Source of the DNA: M3007 sp964621185
GTDB taxonomy: Bacteria > Bacteroidota > Bacteroidia > Chitinophagales > Saprospiraceae
Assembly (NCBI GenBank): GCA_964621185.1
Contig: CAZULM010000002.1
Coordinates: forward strand, 178,684-242,683
Direction: 5' to 3'
Length of the DNA: 64,000 nt
This document shows, in pieces, positions 7,971 to 16,459 of the stretch. The position numbers and the translations under genes are program-made. Below the pieces are notes generated by a model. That model made no database searches, was not told the origin of the DNA, and worked only from the letters and a program-made list of their open reading frames with translations. The first letter of the stretch is position 1; each line of letters starts with the position of its first letter.

Positions 7971-9356
7971 TTATTTCTTAGTTTTTTTACCTGCTGCTTT
8001 GTCGGCAGCTGGCGCGGCGCCTTTTGCGGCGCGGCGGGCTTCATGGGCTGCCTTGATCTTTGCTTTGTGTTCTTCGCTCATCACCCGCTTTTTGCCGGGC
8101 GCGGAGTCGGCTTTTGGGGTTTTTGCAACAGCTGCGGGGCGACCAAGTTTCTTTGATGCCGGTTTGGCTTTAGCGGCCTTTGTCGCTTTGTCGGCAGCTG
8201 GCGCGGCGCCTTTTGCGGCGCGGCGGGCTTCATGGGCTGCCTTGATCTTTGCTTTGTGTTCTTCGCTCATCACCCGCTTTTTGCCGGGCGCGGGGTTTGC
8301 CTTTGCCGGCTTTTCGGCTTTGGCAGTTTTTGCTGGTTTGGCAACTTTCGTCGCTTTGGCGCCGCTGTTTGTGCTTTTTGCCGCCCTGGCTTTTGCCATT
8401 TTTTCAGCTTGGGTAAGCTTTGGGGCAGCGGCTTTGGCAGCTTTGTCGGCGGCGATTTGCTCCTTGGTGCGTCGTACGCGCTTGCCCTGGGTGGCGGAGG
8501 CAGCGGCGGTTTTGCCTGGTTTGGCGGCGGCGGCGGCGGCGGTTTTGGGGCGGCCAAGCTTTTTAGGGGTGGCTGTTGTTTTTGCCGACTTGGCAGCTTT
8601 GGGTGCTTTGTCGGTGGGCGCCGTCGTTGCTTTGGCAGCCCTGCGGGCAGCGTGGGCAGCCCTGATCTTTGCTTTGTGCTCCTCGCTCATCTCCCGCTTT
8701 TTACGGGTTTTGGCGGCTGCTTTTGGGGCAGCTTTTTTAGCCGTATCTGCTGTAGGTGCGGCTACTTCTTCCGCTTTGTCCTTCACTTTTTCTGACTTGG
8801 CTTTGTCCCCTTTTATTGCTTTTGAGGCTTTGCCCGAAGAAACTAATTTTATGTGTGCCAAATGGTGTTGGCCGTGCCAGGCATAAAGGGCAATGGCTTC
8901 CTGGAGCTGAATGGTTTTTTTGCTGACGGGGTGAAAGAAGCCGCGGTCGAGGTCTTCCACGCTGAGTGACGACAGGAACTGTACCCAGCGTTCGTGCAGG
9001 GCAGACAGCAGTTTTATCGACAGTTTGGCCGAGCCGTGCTTACCGTCTTCCGTTTCGGCCCAAAGCTGTTCTTCATACGGTTTGATGATAGGCGTGTTCT
9101 CTGTTACGGTCAATTTCATGCGCACGTAGGCGTTCATGTGGCTGTCTGCGAGGTGGTGGATTACTTGCCGGGCTGTCCATCCGTTTGGGCGATAAGGCTT
9201 GTCGAGCGCGCCGTCGCGGAGTTTTTTTACTGCCTTTTTAAGTTGCTTTGGCAGCGCCGCAATTTCTTTTATTTGCGCGCGCGTTTCGTTGATAGAGTAT
9301 TTTTTCCCGTATTCAAATTTGCCAATGGGGTATCGAAGTGCAATGAGATCTTTCAT
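7971..9356 (-). CDS. YfiT/DinB-type metal-dependent thiol transferase fused to a histone H1-like tail
   Basis: 461 residues in two unlike parts. Residues 1-175 are a complete YfiT (DinB superfamily, bacillithiol-transferase-like) domain: WTARQVIHHLADSHMN near 60-75 and WHGQHHLAHI near 160-169 supply the metal His residues. Residues 176-461 are almost entirely Ala/Lys/Pro/Arg, with three copies of a 20-residue block beginning MSEEHKAKI and ending ARRAAK, resembling NUMOD3-type DNA-binding modules, and two KKLGRP cores like AT-hooks. The family normally ends near residue 175, so the tail is an added nucleic-acid-binding-like region. Part of the tail lies in a 109-bp direct DNA repeat. Followed by a good terminator. 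The DNA-binding role is inference. Confidence 0.85.
   Translation of the reverse strand: MKDLIALRYPIGKFEYGKKYSINETRAQIKEIAALPKQLKKAVKKLRDGALDKPYRPNGWTARQVIHHLADSHMNAYVRMKLTVTENTPIIKPYEEQLWAETEDGKHGSAKLSIKLLSALHERWVQFLSSLSVEDLDRGFFHPVSKKTIQLQEAIALYAWHGQHHLAHIKLVSSGKASKAIKGDKAKSEKVKDKAEEVAAPTADTAKKAAPKAAAKTRKKREMSEEHKAKIRAAHAARRAAKATTAPTDKAPKAAKSAKTTATPKKLGRPKTAAAAAAKPGKTAAASATQGKRVRRTKEQIAADKAAKAAAPKLTQAEKMAKARAAKSTNSGAKATKVAKPAKTAKAEKPAKANPAPGKKRVMSEEHKAKIKAAHEARRAAKGAAPAADKATKAAKAKPASKKLGRPAAVAKTPKADSAPGKKRVMSEEHKAKIKAAHEARRAAKGAAPAADKAAGKKTKK
7996..8104. repeat. 109-bp direct repeat, copy 1
   Basis: Identical by eye to 8185-8293, with an offset of 189 bp (63 codons). It lies inside the lysine/alanine-rich tail of the YfiT fusion and encodes the second and third MSEEHKAKI blocks, so the array appears to have grown by a recent in-frame duplication. 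Confidence 0.9.
8185..8293. repeat. 109-bp direct repeat, copy 2
   Basis: Second copy of the repeat at 7996-8104; see there. Confidence 0.9.
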
Positions 9357-9442
9357 AAAAAAGTTTAATGAATGGAAATTTTATTGACAGAACAGGTTTA
9401 AGGAATTTTAGTTTGGAGAATTGTTTTTTTTAGTTTGAAGTT

Positions 9443-10048
9443 TCAGACAGTATCTTTCCAGCGCCAAACATAACGGCAGGCAACGGTGCGCCAGGGTCGC
9501 CAGGGTTCAGACAGTTCGAGCATTTTGTTTTTCAAGTCTTTTCCTGTTTCTTGAAGCCCGAAAAGTTTAGCCATGCCCTGTTGAATACCCAAGTCCCCAA
9601 CTGGGAACACATCTGGCCTCGCCAGCGAAAACATCAACAACATCTGGACGGACCATACGCCTACGCCCTTTATTTGGGTCAGGAACTGGATAATGTCGTG
9701 GTCGCCCATTTCATGCCAGTTTTTATGCTCCAAATCATGCTGCATAGAAAATCGGGCGACGTTTTGAAGGTAGTTGGCTTTTTGATTGGATAATCCCACG
9801 CTGCGCAGATGTTCAATATCGAAGGCGACGAGTTGTTCGGGATGTGGGTAATGATCGGGGAAGATCGATAGAAAACGGTTGAAAATAACCGTTGCAACTT
9901 TGACACTTAATTGTTGTGAAACAATAGACTCCAACAAGTCAAAATAAATCTTTTGAGAAGGGATGAAATCGGGCATTTCAATGGCATGAATTACCCTGCT
10001 TATATTGGGTTCTTTATGCAAATGCTCAATAGCCTGTGTCAAATTCAT
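9443..10048 (-). CDS. DNA-3-methyladenine glycosylase II-like (AlkA/HhH-GPD family)
   Basis: 201 residues. HhH-GPD glycosylases excise alkylated bases in base-excision repair. The helix-hairpin-helix is LTQIKGVGVWSVQMLLMF near residues 127-144, followed by FPVGDLGIQQ with the catalytic Asp near 157. There is no iron-sulfur Cys cluster at the C-terminus, which favours AlkA/MAG-type rather than Nth/MutY. It lacks the N-terminal AlkA_N domain, like many short bacterial forms. It diverges from the GCS2-CBS gene with an 83-bp gap. Confidence 0.9.
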   Translation of the reverse strand: MNLTQAIEHLHKEPNISRVIHAIEMPDFIPSQKIYFDLLESIVSQQLSVKVATVIFNRFLSIFPDHYPHPEQLVAFDIEHLRSVGLSNQKANYLQNVARFSMQHDLEHKNWHEMGDHDIIQFLTQIKGVGVWSVQMLLMFSLARPDVFPVGDLGIQQGMAKLFGLQETGKDLKNKMLELSEPWRPWRTVACRYVWRWKDTV

Positions 10049-10131
10049 GCACTAAGGTAAACTTTCTTTGACAATTAAAACGAAAATATTTTTACCCACT
10101 CGGTTAACCAATATTCAAACACTCGAATTCT

Positions 10132-12057
10132 ATGGGATTTCAAAAAGTAAACACAGTTGACAGTAAAAAAGAGATGCAGCAATTTGTGCGCAGCCTTCTT
10201 GACGATGTGCAGGCATTCGAGTATATGCTTGCCAACGATTGGTTTGAATCCGATATTGTGCGCATCGGCGCAGAGCAAGAAATGTGTATCGTGCACAATA
10301 AAACACTGAAACCGGCCTGCATCAATTTGGAAGTGCTGGAAAAGCTCGGCAAGGACAAGCCCTGGTGCGTGACAGAGTTAGCCAAATTCAACTTGGAAAC
10401 AAACCTCAGCCCGCGGGAATTTACCGGCGATTGCCTGAGCCAGTTGGAGGCAGAAAACCTGGGCTACCTCGATACCATCCAAAAGGTGCTGAACAAGATG
10501 GACGCCAGCATAGTCCTTTGCGGCATATTGCCCACCCTGCGCAAGCACGACCTGGAGATGCAGAACCTCACTCCCAACGAGCGCTACTACGCCCTCATGG
10601 CCGCCATACAAAAGCACCTGCTCGGTTCCTCTTTCGAGCTGCGGGTAGAAGGCGTAGATGAACTGTTGGTGAAGCACGATTCTCCCCTGCTCGAAGCTTG
10701 CAACACCAGCTTCCAGGTGCACTTGCAGGTAGCGCCCAACGATTTTGTAAAAATGTACAACATCGCCCAAACCTTAGCGGCGCCCATCATCGCCATTTCT
10801 GCCAATTCGCCGCTCGTATTTGGCCGCCGCCTTTGGCACGAAACCCGCATCGCCCTGTTCCAGCAAAGCCTCGATACCCGCACCACCAGCGACCACATGC
10901 GCGAGCGCTCGCCCAGGGTGAACTTCGGCTCCGACTGGCTGCGCGGCGACATCACGGAAATATACAAGGAAGACATCAGCCGGTTCCGGGTGCTGCTGGC
11001 CGGCGCCATCGAAGAAGATTCCCTGGCCATGGTTCGGGAGGGCAAAACGCCCAAGCTCCGGGCACTGCAAATCCACAACTCAACGGTGTACCGCTGGAAC
11101 CGCCCATGCTACGGCATCTCGCCCAACGGAAAGCCACACCTGCGCATCGAAAACAGGGTAGTGCCCGCCGGCCCTACTGCCGTTGATGCTACCGCTAACG
11201 CCGCATTTTGGCTGGGCGCCATGGTGGCTATGGCCGACCAGTACCCCGACGTGACCAAACACATCGACTTCGCCGACTCCCGCGACAATTTCCTGAAATC
11301 CGCCAAGTTCGGTATCGATACAACCTTCACCTGGATGAAGGACAAAAAAGTGTCGGCGCCGGAACTGATCTTGAAAGAATTGTTGCCCATGGCCAAAGAA
11401 GGCCTTAAAAAACAAAAGGTAAAATCAGCCGACATAACTAAATACCTCGACATCATAGAAGCCCGCGCGAAAGAGCACAAAACAGGCGCCCGGTGGGCTC
11501 TACGTGCCTACACCTCCTTAAAAAAACAAATCTCCACCGACGAAGCCGTCACTGCCGTCACCGCTGCCATGCTTAAAAATCAGAAAGAGAACAAGCCCGT
11601 GCACACCTGGAAAGAACCGACCATCAACGACCTCGAGAACTGGCGCCCCACCAACATCAAAGTGGAGGAGTTTATGTCAACCGACCTGTTTACCGTGCAA
11701 GACGACGCGCTCATAGAGCTGGTGGCCGAGATCATGGACTGGCGGCGCATCCGCTACATGCCGGTGGAGGATGGGAAGGGCATGTTGGTGGGCCTCATCA
11801 CGTCCCGGAAGCTGCTGCGCCATTTCGCCCACAGCTACAAGATCGAGGGCAAAGAGCTGATGAGCGTGAAGGACATCATGATCGAGAAGCCGATCACGGT
11901 CACGCCCGAAACAAGCATTATCGACGCTATGGCGAAGATGCGCGACAACAAGATCGGCTGCCTGCCCGTGGTGAAAGGCAAGGAGCTGGTGGGTATCATC
12001 ACAGAAATGGACTTCTTGCGCATCACGTCGCGCTTGCTGGAGCGGGCCGACAAATGA
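10132..12057 (+). CDS. Glutamate-cysteine ligase-like (GCS2) protein with C-terminal CBS pair
   Basis: 641 residues. Residues about 20-430 match the carboxylate-amine ligase/GCS2 fold: IGAEQEMCIV near residue 46 is the family's conserved Glu motif, and LRIENRVVPAGPT near 343 supplies further ATP/metal-site residues. Such enzymes join glutamate to an amine with ATP. Residues about 500-635 form two CBS motifs (MSTDLFTVQ...PVEDGKGMLVGLIT and IMIEKPITVTPET...PVVKGKELVGIIT), which usually bind adenine nucleotides and regulate. The fusion suggests nucleotide-tuned ligase activity, but the product (glutathione precursor or another gamma-glutamyl compound) is unknown. No GshB is in the window. Confidence 0.88.
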   Translation: MGFQKVNTVDSKKEMQQFVRSLLDDVQAFEYMLANDWFESDIVRIGAEQEMCIVHNKTLKPACINLEVLEKLGKDKPWCVTELAKFNLETNLSPREFTGDCLSQLEAENLGYLDTIQKVLNKMDASIVLCGILPTLRKHDLEMQNLTPNERYYALMAAIQKHLLGSSFELRVEGVDELLVKHDSPLLEACNTSFQVHLQVAPNDFVKMYNIAQTLAAPIIAISANSPLVFGRRLWHETRIALFQQSLDTRTTSDHMRERSPRVNFGSDWLRGDITEIYKEDISRFRVLLAGAIEEDSLAMVREGKTPKLRALQIHNSTVYRWNRPCYGISPNGKPHLRIENRVVPAGPTAVDATANAAFWLGAMVAMADQYPDVTKHIDFADSRDNFLKSAKFGIDTTFTWMKDKKVSAPELILKELLPMAKEGLKKQKVKSADITKYLDIIEARAKEHKTGARWALRAYTSLKKQISTDEAVTAVTAAMLKNQKENKPVHTWKEPTINDLENWRPTNIKVEEFMSTDLFTVQDDALIELVAEIMDWRRIRYMPVEDGKGMLVGLITSRKLLRHFAHSYKIEGKELMSVKDIMIEKPITVTPETSIIDAMAKMRDNKIGCLPVVKGKELVGIITEMDFLRITSRLLERADK

Positions 12058-12150
12058 AGTGCCGTGCAGCGGTAAGCCCCGATACATCATGTTGGCTGGT
12101 TGCCGACGAAAACAGTTTTTGTTTTTCGCCGTTTGATGTATAAAAAGGAT

Positions 12151-12158
12151 TACTTTTG
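12151..12158 (+). promoter_or_regulatory. -7 box before the barrel-like protein
   Basis: TACTTTTG, a full TAnnTTTG match, 12 bases before the ATG at 12171. It covers the alternative TTG codon at 12156, which argues against that codon as the start. Confidence 0.4.
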
Positions 12159-12170
12159 AATCCAATACCG

Positions 12171-12950
12171 ATGCCTATGTTCCGCAAACTGTTTGCCTGC
12201 CTGACGATTGCCCTCTGCGCCTTGGAAAGCCAGGCACAGGGTTCTATCACGCCCCCAACCAATGTGGGGATCGTTTACAACACCGAGCGCACCTTCAACG
12301 TTCGGCTCGCTACCCACCGGAGCATGGCCGTGGGCATGGAGTTCGGGCGCTTGCGCACCTACAACAAGACTAAAACCTGGCAAATAGGTTTGGGCGAGCT
12401 GAAGCACCCCAAAGAGCAGCGCCAAAGCGCCGACCCGCGGGCGAGCCGCGCATTTCGGCCTTATGTATATGGCAAGCAGAACAGCCTTTTTGTGGCCCGC
12501 GCCGGATGGGGCGCCAAGCGCTATTACTCCGAAAAAGCGAAGCAAAAAGGGGTGGCTGTGGGCATGAGCTATTCCATCGGGCCATCCCTGGGCATGTTGA
12601 AGCCCTATTACCTCGCCCTGGCCCATGAGGGCGGCAGCAGCAATACCTACCGGGTGATCCACCAACGATATTCCGACAGCAACGCCGAGATTTTCCTCGA
12701 CAACACCCGTGTGCTCGGCGCGTCGCCCTTCACGCGCGGCATCAGCGAGATGTCCTTTTTGTTGGGCGGCAATGCCTCCATCGCCTACCACATGGACTGG
12801 GGCGCTTTCGATGAAATGGTTAAAGCCCTGGAGATTGGCCTGATGGTGGATGTTTTCGCCAAAAAAGCGCCTGTTTTCGTGAGCGATGAGCAGAACAAAC
12901 AGGTGTGGATCAATTTTTTTGTCAACTTCCAGTTTGGGAAGCGGCGGTAG
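12171..12950 (+). CDS. Secreted protein, probable outer-membrane beta-barrel, unknown function
   Basis: 259 residues from the chosen ATG (12177 is also possible). Residues 1-22 form a signal peptide (basic start, LFACLTIALCALE core, cut after SQAQ). The rest alternates polar and hydrophobic residues with many aromatic and Gly positions and ends in FFVNFQFGKRR, which fits a small outer-membrane barrel. I recognise no named family. Similar unnamed proteins are common beside housekeeping genes in Saprospirales (recollection, unverified). Stands alone; CACATAGG-type repeats follow the stop. Confidence 0.65.
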   Translation: MPMFRKLFACLTIALCALESQAQGSITPPTNVGIVYNTERTFNVRLATHRSMAVGMEFGRLRTYNKTKTWQIGLGELKHPKEQRQSADPRASRAFRPYVYGKQNSLFVARAGWGAKRYYSEKAKQKGVAVGMSYSIGPSLGMLKPYYLALAHEGGSSNTYRVIHQRYSDSNAEIFLDNTRVLGASPFTRGISEMSFLLGGNASIAYHMDWGAFDEMVKALEIGLMVDVFAKKAPVFVSDEQNKQVWINFFVNFQFGKRR

Positions 12951-12957
12951 GGGTTTT

Positions 12958-12985
12958 TAACACATAGGCACATAGGGCACATAGA
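12958..12985. repeat. CACATAGG short-period repeat
   Basis: Three near-copies of CACATAGGG just after the barrel-like gene. The same unit appears in reverse complement at 20426-20480 after the amylase gene. Confidence 0.6.
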
Positions 12986-12986
12986 T

Positions 12987-13094
12987 TTTATACTATGATT
13001 CGCCTGATTATTGTGGTTGAGCATGATTGATTCAACTGATATTCAATTGTTTTCAGAGACCAGCATGCAAAAAACCAAGCGGTGTGCGGTATAG
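12987..13094. repeat. Dispersed intergenic repeat, type A copy 1
   Basis: About 108 bp starting TTTATACTATGATTCGCC and ending GGTATAG. It is closely similar to 44199-44305, about 31 kb away, sharing TATACTATGATTCGCCTGAT, TGATTGATTCAACTGAT and AAAACCAAGCGG. Its first 14 bases also begin the type B copies at 13945 and 14057. Confidence 0.85.
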
Positions 13095-13101
13095 TATGTA
13101 C

Positions 13102-13944
13102 CTACTGCTTCCTGAAATTGGTTTCTAAAAATTTGAAAACCAAGTCGAAGTGTTTTAGCGGTTCTGCGTGTCCGCCTTCTATAGCAACATGTTCGAAGTA
13201 GTGTTTGAACTTCTTGTTTTTTAGCCTTGCAACCATCTTTTCAGACATTGGCGTGGAAGGGCAAACTTCATCCTGAGTTGCGGAAAGAAACAGTATTGGG
13301 CCATTGATTTTTTCAACTTCAATGAGGGCTTTTTCTTCGGCTATTGTGTCGTTTAGCATTGCTTCAAATGCTCCCCGCAAATCTCTTTGCATCAAAAATG
13401 GAACCGCTTCTTCATTGACCGGTACAAATGGCAATTCCTTTTTTTGATAGGTCCAGGTAGCGGTGCTGAAGTGGTTGGTATGCCCTGGGAAAGTAACATG
13501 GCTTGGCACAATGGCAACAACGCATTTTATGTCTTTGTAATAACGCCCTAAAAGCAATGCCAGGTCGGCGCCTCTTGAACCGCCAATAATGGCAATTTTT
13601 CTTTTGTTGATCTTCTTGTGTTTGGCTGCGACTTCAATGGCATAATGAACATCTTCAATAGCGATTTTTTGCAAGGTATCGGGCGTTCCTGTTGCGCCGA
13701 AATAGCCAATTGCCAGAAAAGCGTAGCCTTTTTCTATAAATTGTTCCCTTGTTTTTTTCCAGTGCTTGCTGGCCCAGGCATTGCCGCCTTCTGAACCGCC
13801 CAAGCCAACAATTAAAGGCTGGTTTTTGCCATTTCCTAGATATAATTTACCCTCAATGTTTGGTGTAGATAAGATCGTTTGAGCAAAGGAGTTGTTTGAG
13901 ACAAGCAAGAGGAGTCCCAAAAAGAAGTGCTTTAAGTTTTGCAT
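13102..13944 (-). CDS. Secreted alpha/beta hydrolase (BAAT/acyl-CoA thioesterase C-terminal-like)
   Basis: 280 residues with a signal peptide (MQNLKHFFLGLLLLVSNN...FAQ). The core is an alpha/beta hydrolase: nucleophile elbow GGSRGAD near residue 121, acidic residue in SATQDEVCPS near 217, and the catalytic His in GGHAEP near 260. The arrangement matches the BAAT C-terminal/dienelactone hydrolase group. Its secreted location suggests an ester or peptide-conjugate substrate outside the cytoplasm. The start codon directly abuts repeat copy B1, so its control region lies inside a dispersed repeat. Confidence 0.85.
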   Translation of the reverse strand: MQNLKHFFLGLLLLVSNNSFAQTILSTPNIEGKLYLGNGKNQPLIVGLGGSEGGNAWASKHWKKTREQFIEKGYAFLAIGYFGATGTPDTLQKIAIEDVHYAIEVAAKHKKINKRKIAIIGGSRGADLALLLGRYYKDIKCVVAIVPSHVTFPGHTNHFSTATWTYQKKELPFVPVNEEAVPFLMQRDLRGAFEAMLNDTIAEEKALIEVEKINGPILFLSATQDEVCPSTPMSEKMVARLKNKKFKHYFEHVAIEGGHAEPLKHFDLVFKFLETNFRKQ

Positions 13945-14050
13945 TTTATACTATGATTAAAGTGATTTTGATGATTTGAGTGATTAAAAACATCTGATTT
14001 TCAAATGATTACGCGATCACGATTTTCACAACCACTTTGCGTTGACTATA
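13945..14050. repeat. Dispersed intergenic repeat, type B copy 1
   Basis: 106 bp beginning TTTATACTATGATTAAAG and ending GTTGACTATA; nearly identical to 14057-14162, only 6 bp away. It touches the start codon of the secreted hydrolase. Confidence 0.9.
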
Positions 14051-14056
14051 CAAGTG

Positions 14057-14162
14057 TTTATACTATGATTAAAGTGATTTGTATGATTTGAGTGATTAAA
14101 AACATTTGATTTTCAAATGATTATAAGATCACGATTTTCACAACCACTTTGGGTTGACTATA
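14057..14162. repeat. Dispersed intergenic repeat, type B copy 2
   Basis: Tandem partner of 13945-14050, same length, differing at a handful of positions. Together the two fill most of the 276-bp gap before the Crp-like gene. Confidence 0.9.
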
Positions 14163-14220
14163 AATTGAAATGCAAAGGTTCGGCTTATGGCCAGAATAAA
14201 TTTTGATCTGGATCAAAAAA

Positions 14221-14808
14221 TCACTTTTCGGACCTGATCCTGCTCAATGTTTCTTGTGTGATACCTAAATATGTTGCGACCATACCCAACGGAATACGCG
14301 CATAAATATCATGATAAGTTGTACAAAAATGATCGTACTTCTCTTTTGCTGTGCTGAATTTCAGGGAAGTCATCCTTTCAATCAAATGCCCGAAAACCGT
14401 ACCCATTGAAAGCCGCGCATAACGTTCCATCTCGGGGAAATTGTCAAACAGGAATCCGAGGTCGTTCAGGTGCAAACAATAAGCTTCGGTGTTCTCAATT
14501 GCGTCGATATAATAGATGTCGAGTTTCCGCTGCATAAAACTCCGCGGGGAGTTTACCCATTCATTTTCGCTGCAAAAATATTCGCTGATCTCTTTCCCGT
14601 CTTTGATAAAATAGGTGCGCGTAAGCCCTTTTTGGATAAAGTAGCTTTTGGTACAAATTCTATCGGCATTGTGGATAAGTTCGCCTTTTTTAAAAGACTT
14701 AAAAACGAGCCTGCCGGCGAGCTCACTTTTTAAGGCATCGCTGAGTTTTATATACTTTTCAAAGTGTCGGAATATTTCGGCTGTCTGTTCGATTTTGGGC
14801 TTGGTCAT
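14221..14808 (-). CDS. Crp/Fnr-family transcriptional regulator
   Basis: 195 residues from MTKPKIEQ. Residues about 10-120 form a cyclic-nucleotide-binding-like beta-roll (GELIHNADRICTKSYFIQKGLTRTYF). The C-terminal winged helix contains IPLGMVATYLGITQETLSRIR, the recognition helix. There are no Cys clusters, so this is not an oxygen-sensing Fnr. The short C-terminus is typical of the Bacteroidota Crp subgroup. An earlier ATG at 14856 would add 16 residues of low complexity and is less likely. It follows the seven-repeat T9SS gene on the same strand. Confidence 0.9.
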   Translation of the reverse strand: MTKPKIEQTAEIFRHFEKYIKLSDALKSELAGRLVFKSFKKGELIHNADRICTKSYFIQKGLTRTYFIKDGKEISEYFCSENEWVNSPRSFMQRKLDIYYIDAIENTEAYCLHLNDLGFLFDNFPEMERYARLSMGTVFGHLIERMTSLKFSTAKEKYDHFCTTYHDIYARIPLGMVATYLGITQETLSRIRSEK

Positions 14809-14875
14809 TTTTGATTGTTCATTTTTTGTAACTGTCCTTGTGTTTGGCAAAGTCATCTGTGCCCTCCGCTCCAGC

Positions 14876-16423
14876 TTACCCCTTCTCCAGCTTCCCCCGC
14901 CACACAATGCCATCCCCGTCGGTAGCCGACACAAGGTACACGCCTTTGGGCAGCGCTGCGATGTCTATCTGCCCGCCGTTTGGTATTTCCGTGCGCAGGA
15001 GCGCTCGCCCGAGCAGGTCGTGGATGCTGACGTTGAGCGTGTTGCCCTGGCCGGGGGCCTGGATGGTGATGGCGGTTTCTGCGGGGTTGGGGAATAGGGT
15101 GAGTTGTGGGATGAGCGGGATTGTGGTGGGGGTTGAGGGTTCGGGAGAGAGTTTGACCACCCAAAAATCGTTTTGGCCTTTGTTTGGGGCGCCGGAGACG
15201 TCGCCGTCGGTTGACCAGGTGTAACCGGCGAGGACAAATCCGTTGTCCATAGTGTTCGCGAGTGCGAAACATTCTTCTGCCAATGTTCCGCCGTAAGTTT
15301 TTTGCCAAATTAGGTCACCAGTTTCACTGACTTTTACAGCCCAAAATTCAGCGCCTCCATTGCTCCCAACAACATCACCGTTTGTAGACCCTGTGGTTCC
15401 TGCAATAATATAGCCACCATTAGGTGCTTCCACCACAGCTCTGGCCCAATCAGGTTGGCTGCCTCCTAGCGTTTTTTCCCAAATGAGCTCTCCCGTACTA
15501 CTCAATTTGACCACCCAAAAATCAAAAAGGCCGTGAAAAACAGTAATATCACCAGTTCCTGATCCTACATAACCTACAACAACGTATCCGCCATCGTTGG
15601 TTTGAATTACATCACTGGCAATATCAGCATTGTTTCCTCCCAGCACCTTTTGCCACTCGAGCTCTCCAGCGGGCGACAATTTAACAACCCAATAATCAAC
15701 ATTTCCCCGAAGGTCTGTCACATCGCCATCCATAGAAGCCGTTTCGCCTACAATAACATAACCGCCATCAGATGTTTGCTTTACCGATTTTGCCATTTCA
15801 TCGCTGCTGCCCCCCAAAGATTTCTGCCATTGTAAATTTCCAACCTCATCCAGTTTGATGACCCAAAAATCGAGTTGACCTTTATTCTCTGAAACGTCGC
15901 CATCGCTTGAGTTTGATTTTCCTGCTAGAATATATCCATTATCAATAGTTTGTTGGGCGGACAAAATTTCATCCCATGCGCTTCCTCCGAAAGCTTTTTG
16001 CCATTGGATTTCTCCCTCACCACTTAATTTTATTACCCAACCATCACTTAGCCCGCCGTGGTTACCTGACACATCAAAATTATTGGAAGATGTATGCCCA
16101 ACTAGGATGTAACCACCATCAAACGTTTGCTGTATGAACCGCGCGACGTCGCTACCCGTTCCCCCAAATGCTTTTTTCCATTGTATGCTCCCGTTACTTG
16201 CAAGTTTTAACGCCCAAAAATCAAGAGAACCATGATTTCCAAATACATCCCCATTATTGGACAAAGTTTTCCCTGCAAGAATGTAGCCACCATCTGTGGT
16301 TTGTTTGATGGAATAACTTTCATCGGTACTGCTTCCCCCGAAGGTTTTTTGCCATTGGATGGCTGGCTGAGAATAAAGCCCAACCACGTAAAAATTTATT
16401 AAGAGAATAATTGACTTTTTCAT
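14876..16423 (-). CDS. T9SS type A secreted protein with seven propeller-like repeats
   Basis: 515 residues. A signal peptide (MKKSIILLINFYVVGLYSQ) is followed by seven repeats of about 58 residues with the pattern IQWQK-x-[FLY]GG...DGGY[IV][IL][AV]G...DFW[AV][IV]KL. Seven units of this kind suggest a closed seven-bladed beta-propeller. The last 85 residues form a type A T9SS sorting domain (LFPNPAETAITI...DLLGR...LPKGVYLV). The protein should cross the outer membrane through T9SS and be anchored or released. No catalytic motif was seen; a binding or adhesive role is inferred only. Next to a second T9SS gene on the same strand. Confidence 0.85.
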   Translation of the reverse strand: MKKSIILLINFYVVGLYSQPAIQWQKTFGGSSTDESYSIKQTTDGGYILAGKTLSNNGDVFGNHGSLDFWALKLASNGSIQWKKAFGGTGSDVARFIQQTFDGGYILVGHTSSNNFDVSGNHGGLSDGWVIKLSGEGEIQWQKAFGGSAWDEILSAQQTIDNGYILAGKSNSSDGDVSENKGQLDFWVIKLDEVGNLQWQKSLGGSSDEMAKSVKQTSDGGYVIVGETASMDGDVTDLRGNVDYWVVKLSPAGELEWQKVLGGNNADIASDVIQTNDGGYVVVGYVGSGTGDITVFHGLFDFWVVKLSSTGELIWEKTLGGSQPDWARAVVEAPNGGYIIAGTTGSTNGDVVGSNGGAEFWAVKVSETGDLIWQKTYGGTLAEECFALANTMDNGFVLAGYTWSTDGDVSGAPNKGQNDFWVVKLSPEPSTPTTIPLIPQLTLFPNPAETAITIQAPGQGNTLNVSIHDLLGRALLRTEIPNGGQIDIAALPKGVYLVSATDGDGIVWRGKLEKG

Positions 16424-16459
16424 CCTATTTGTGTTTAATAGAAACAGACTCTTCTTGTT

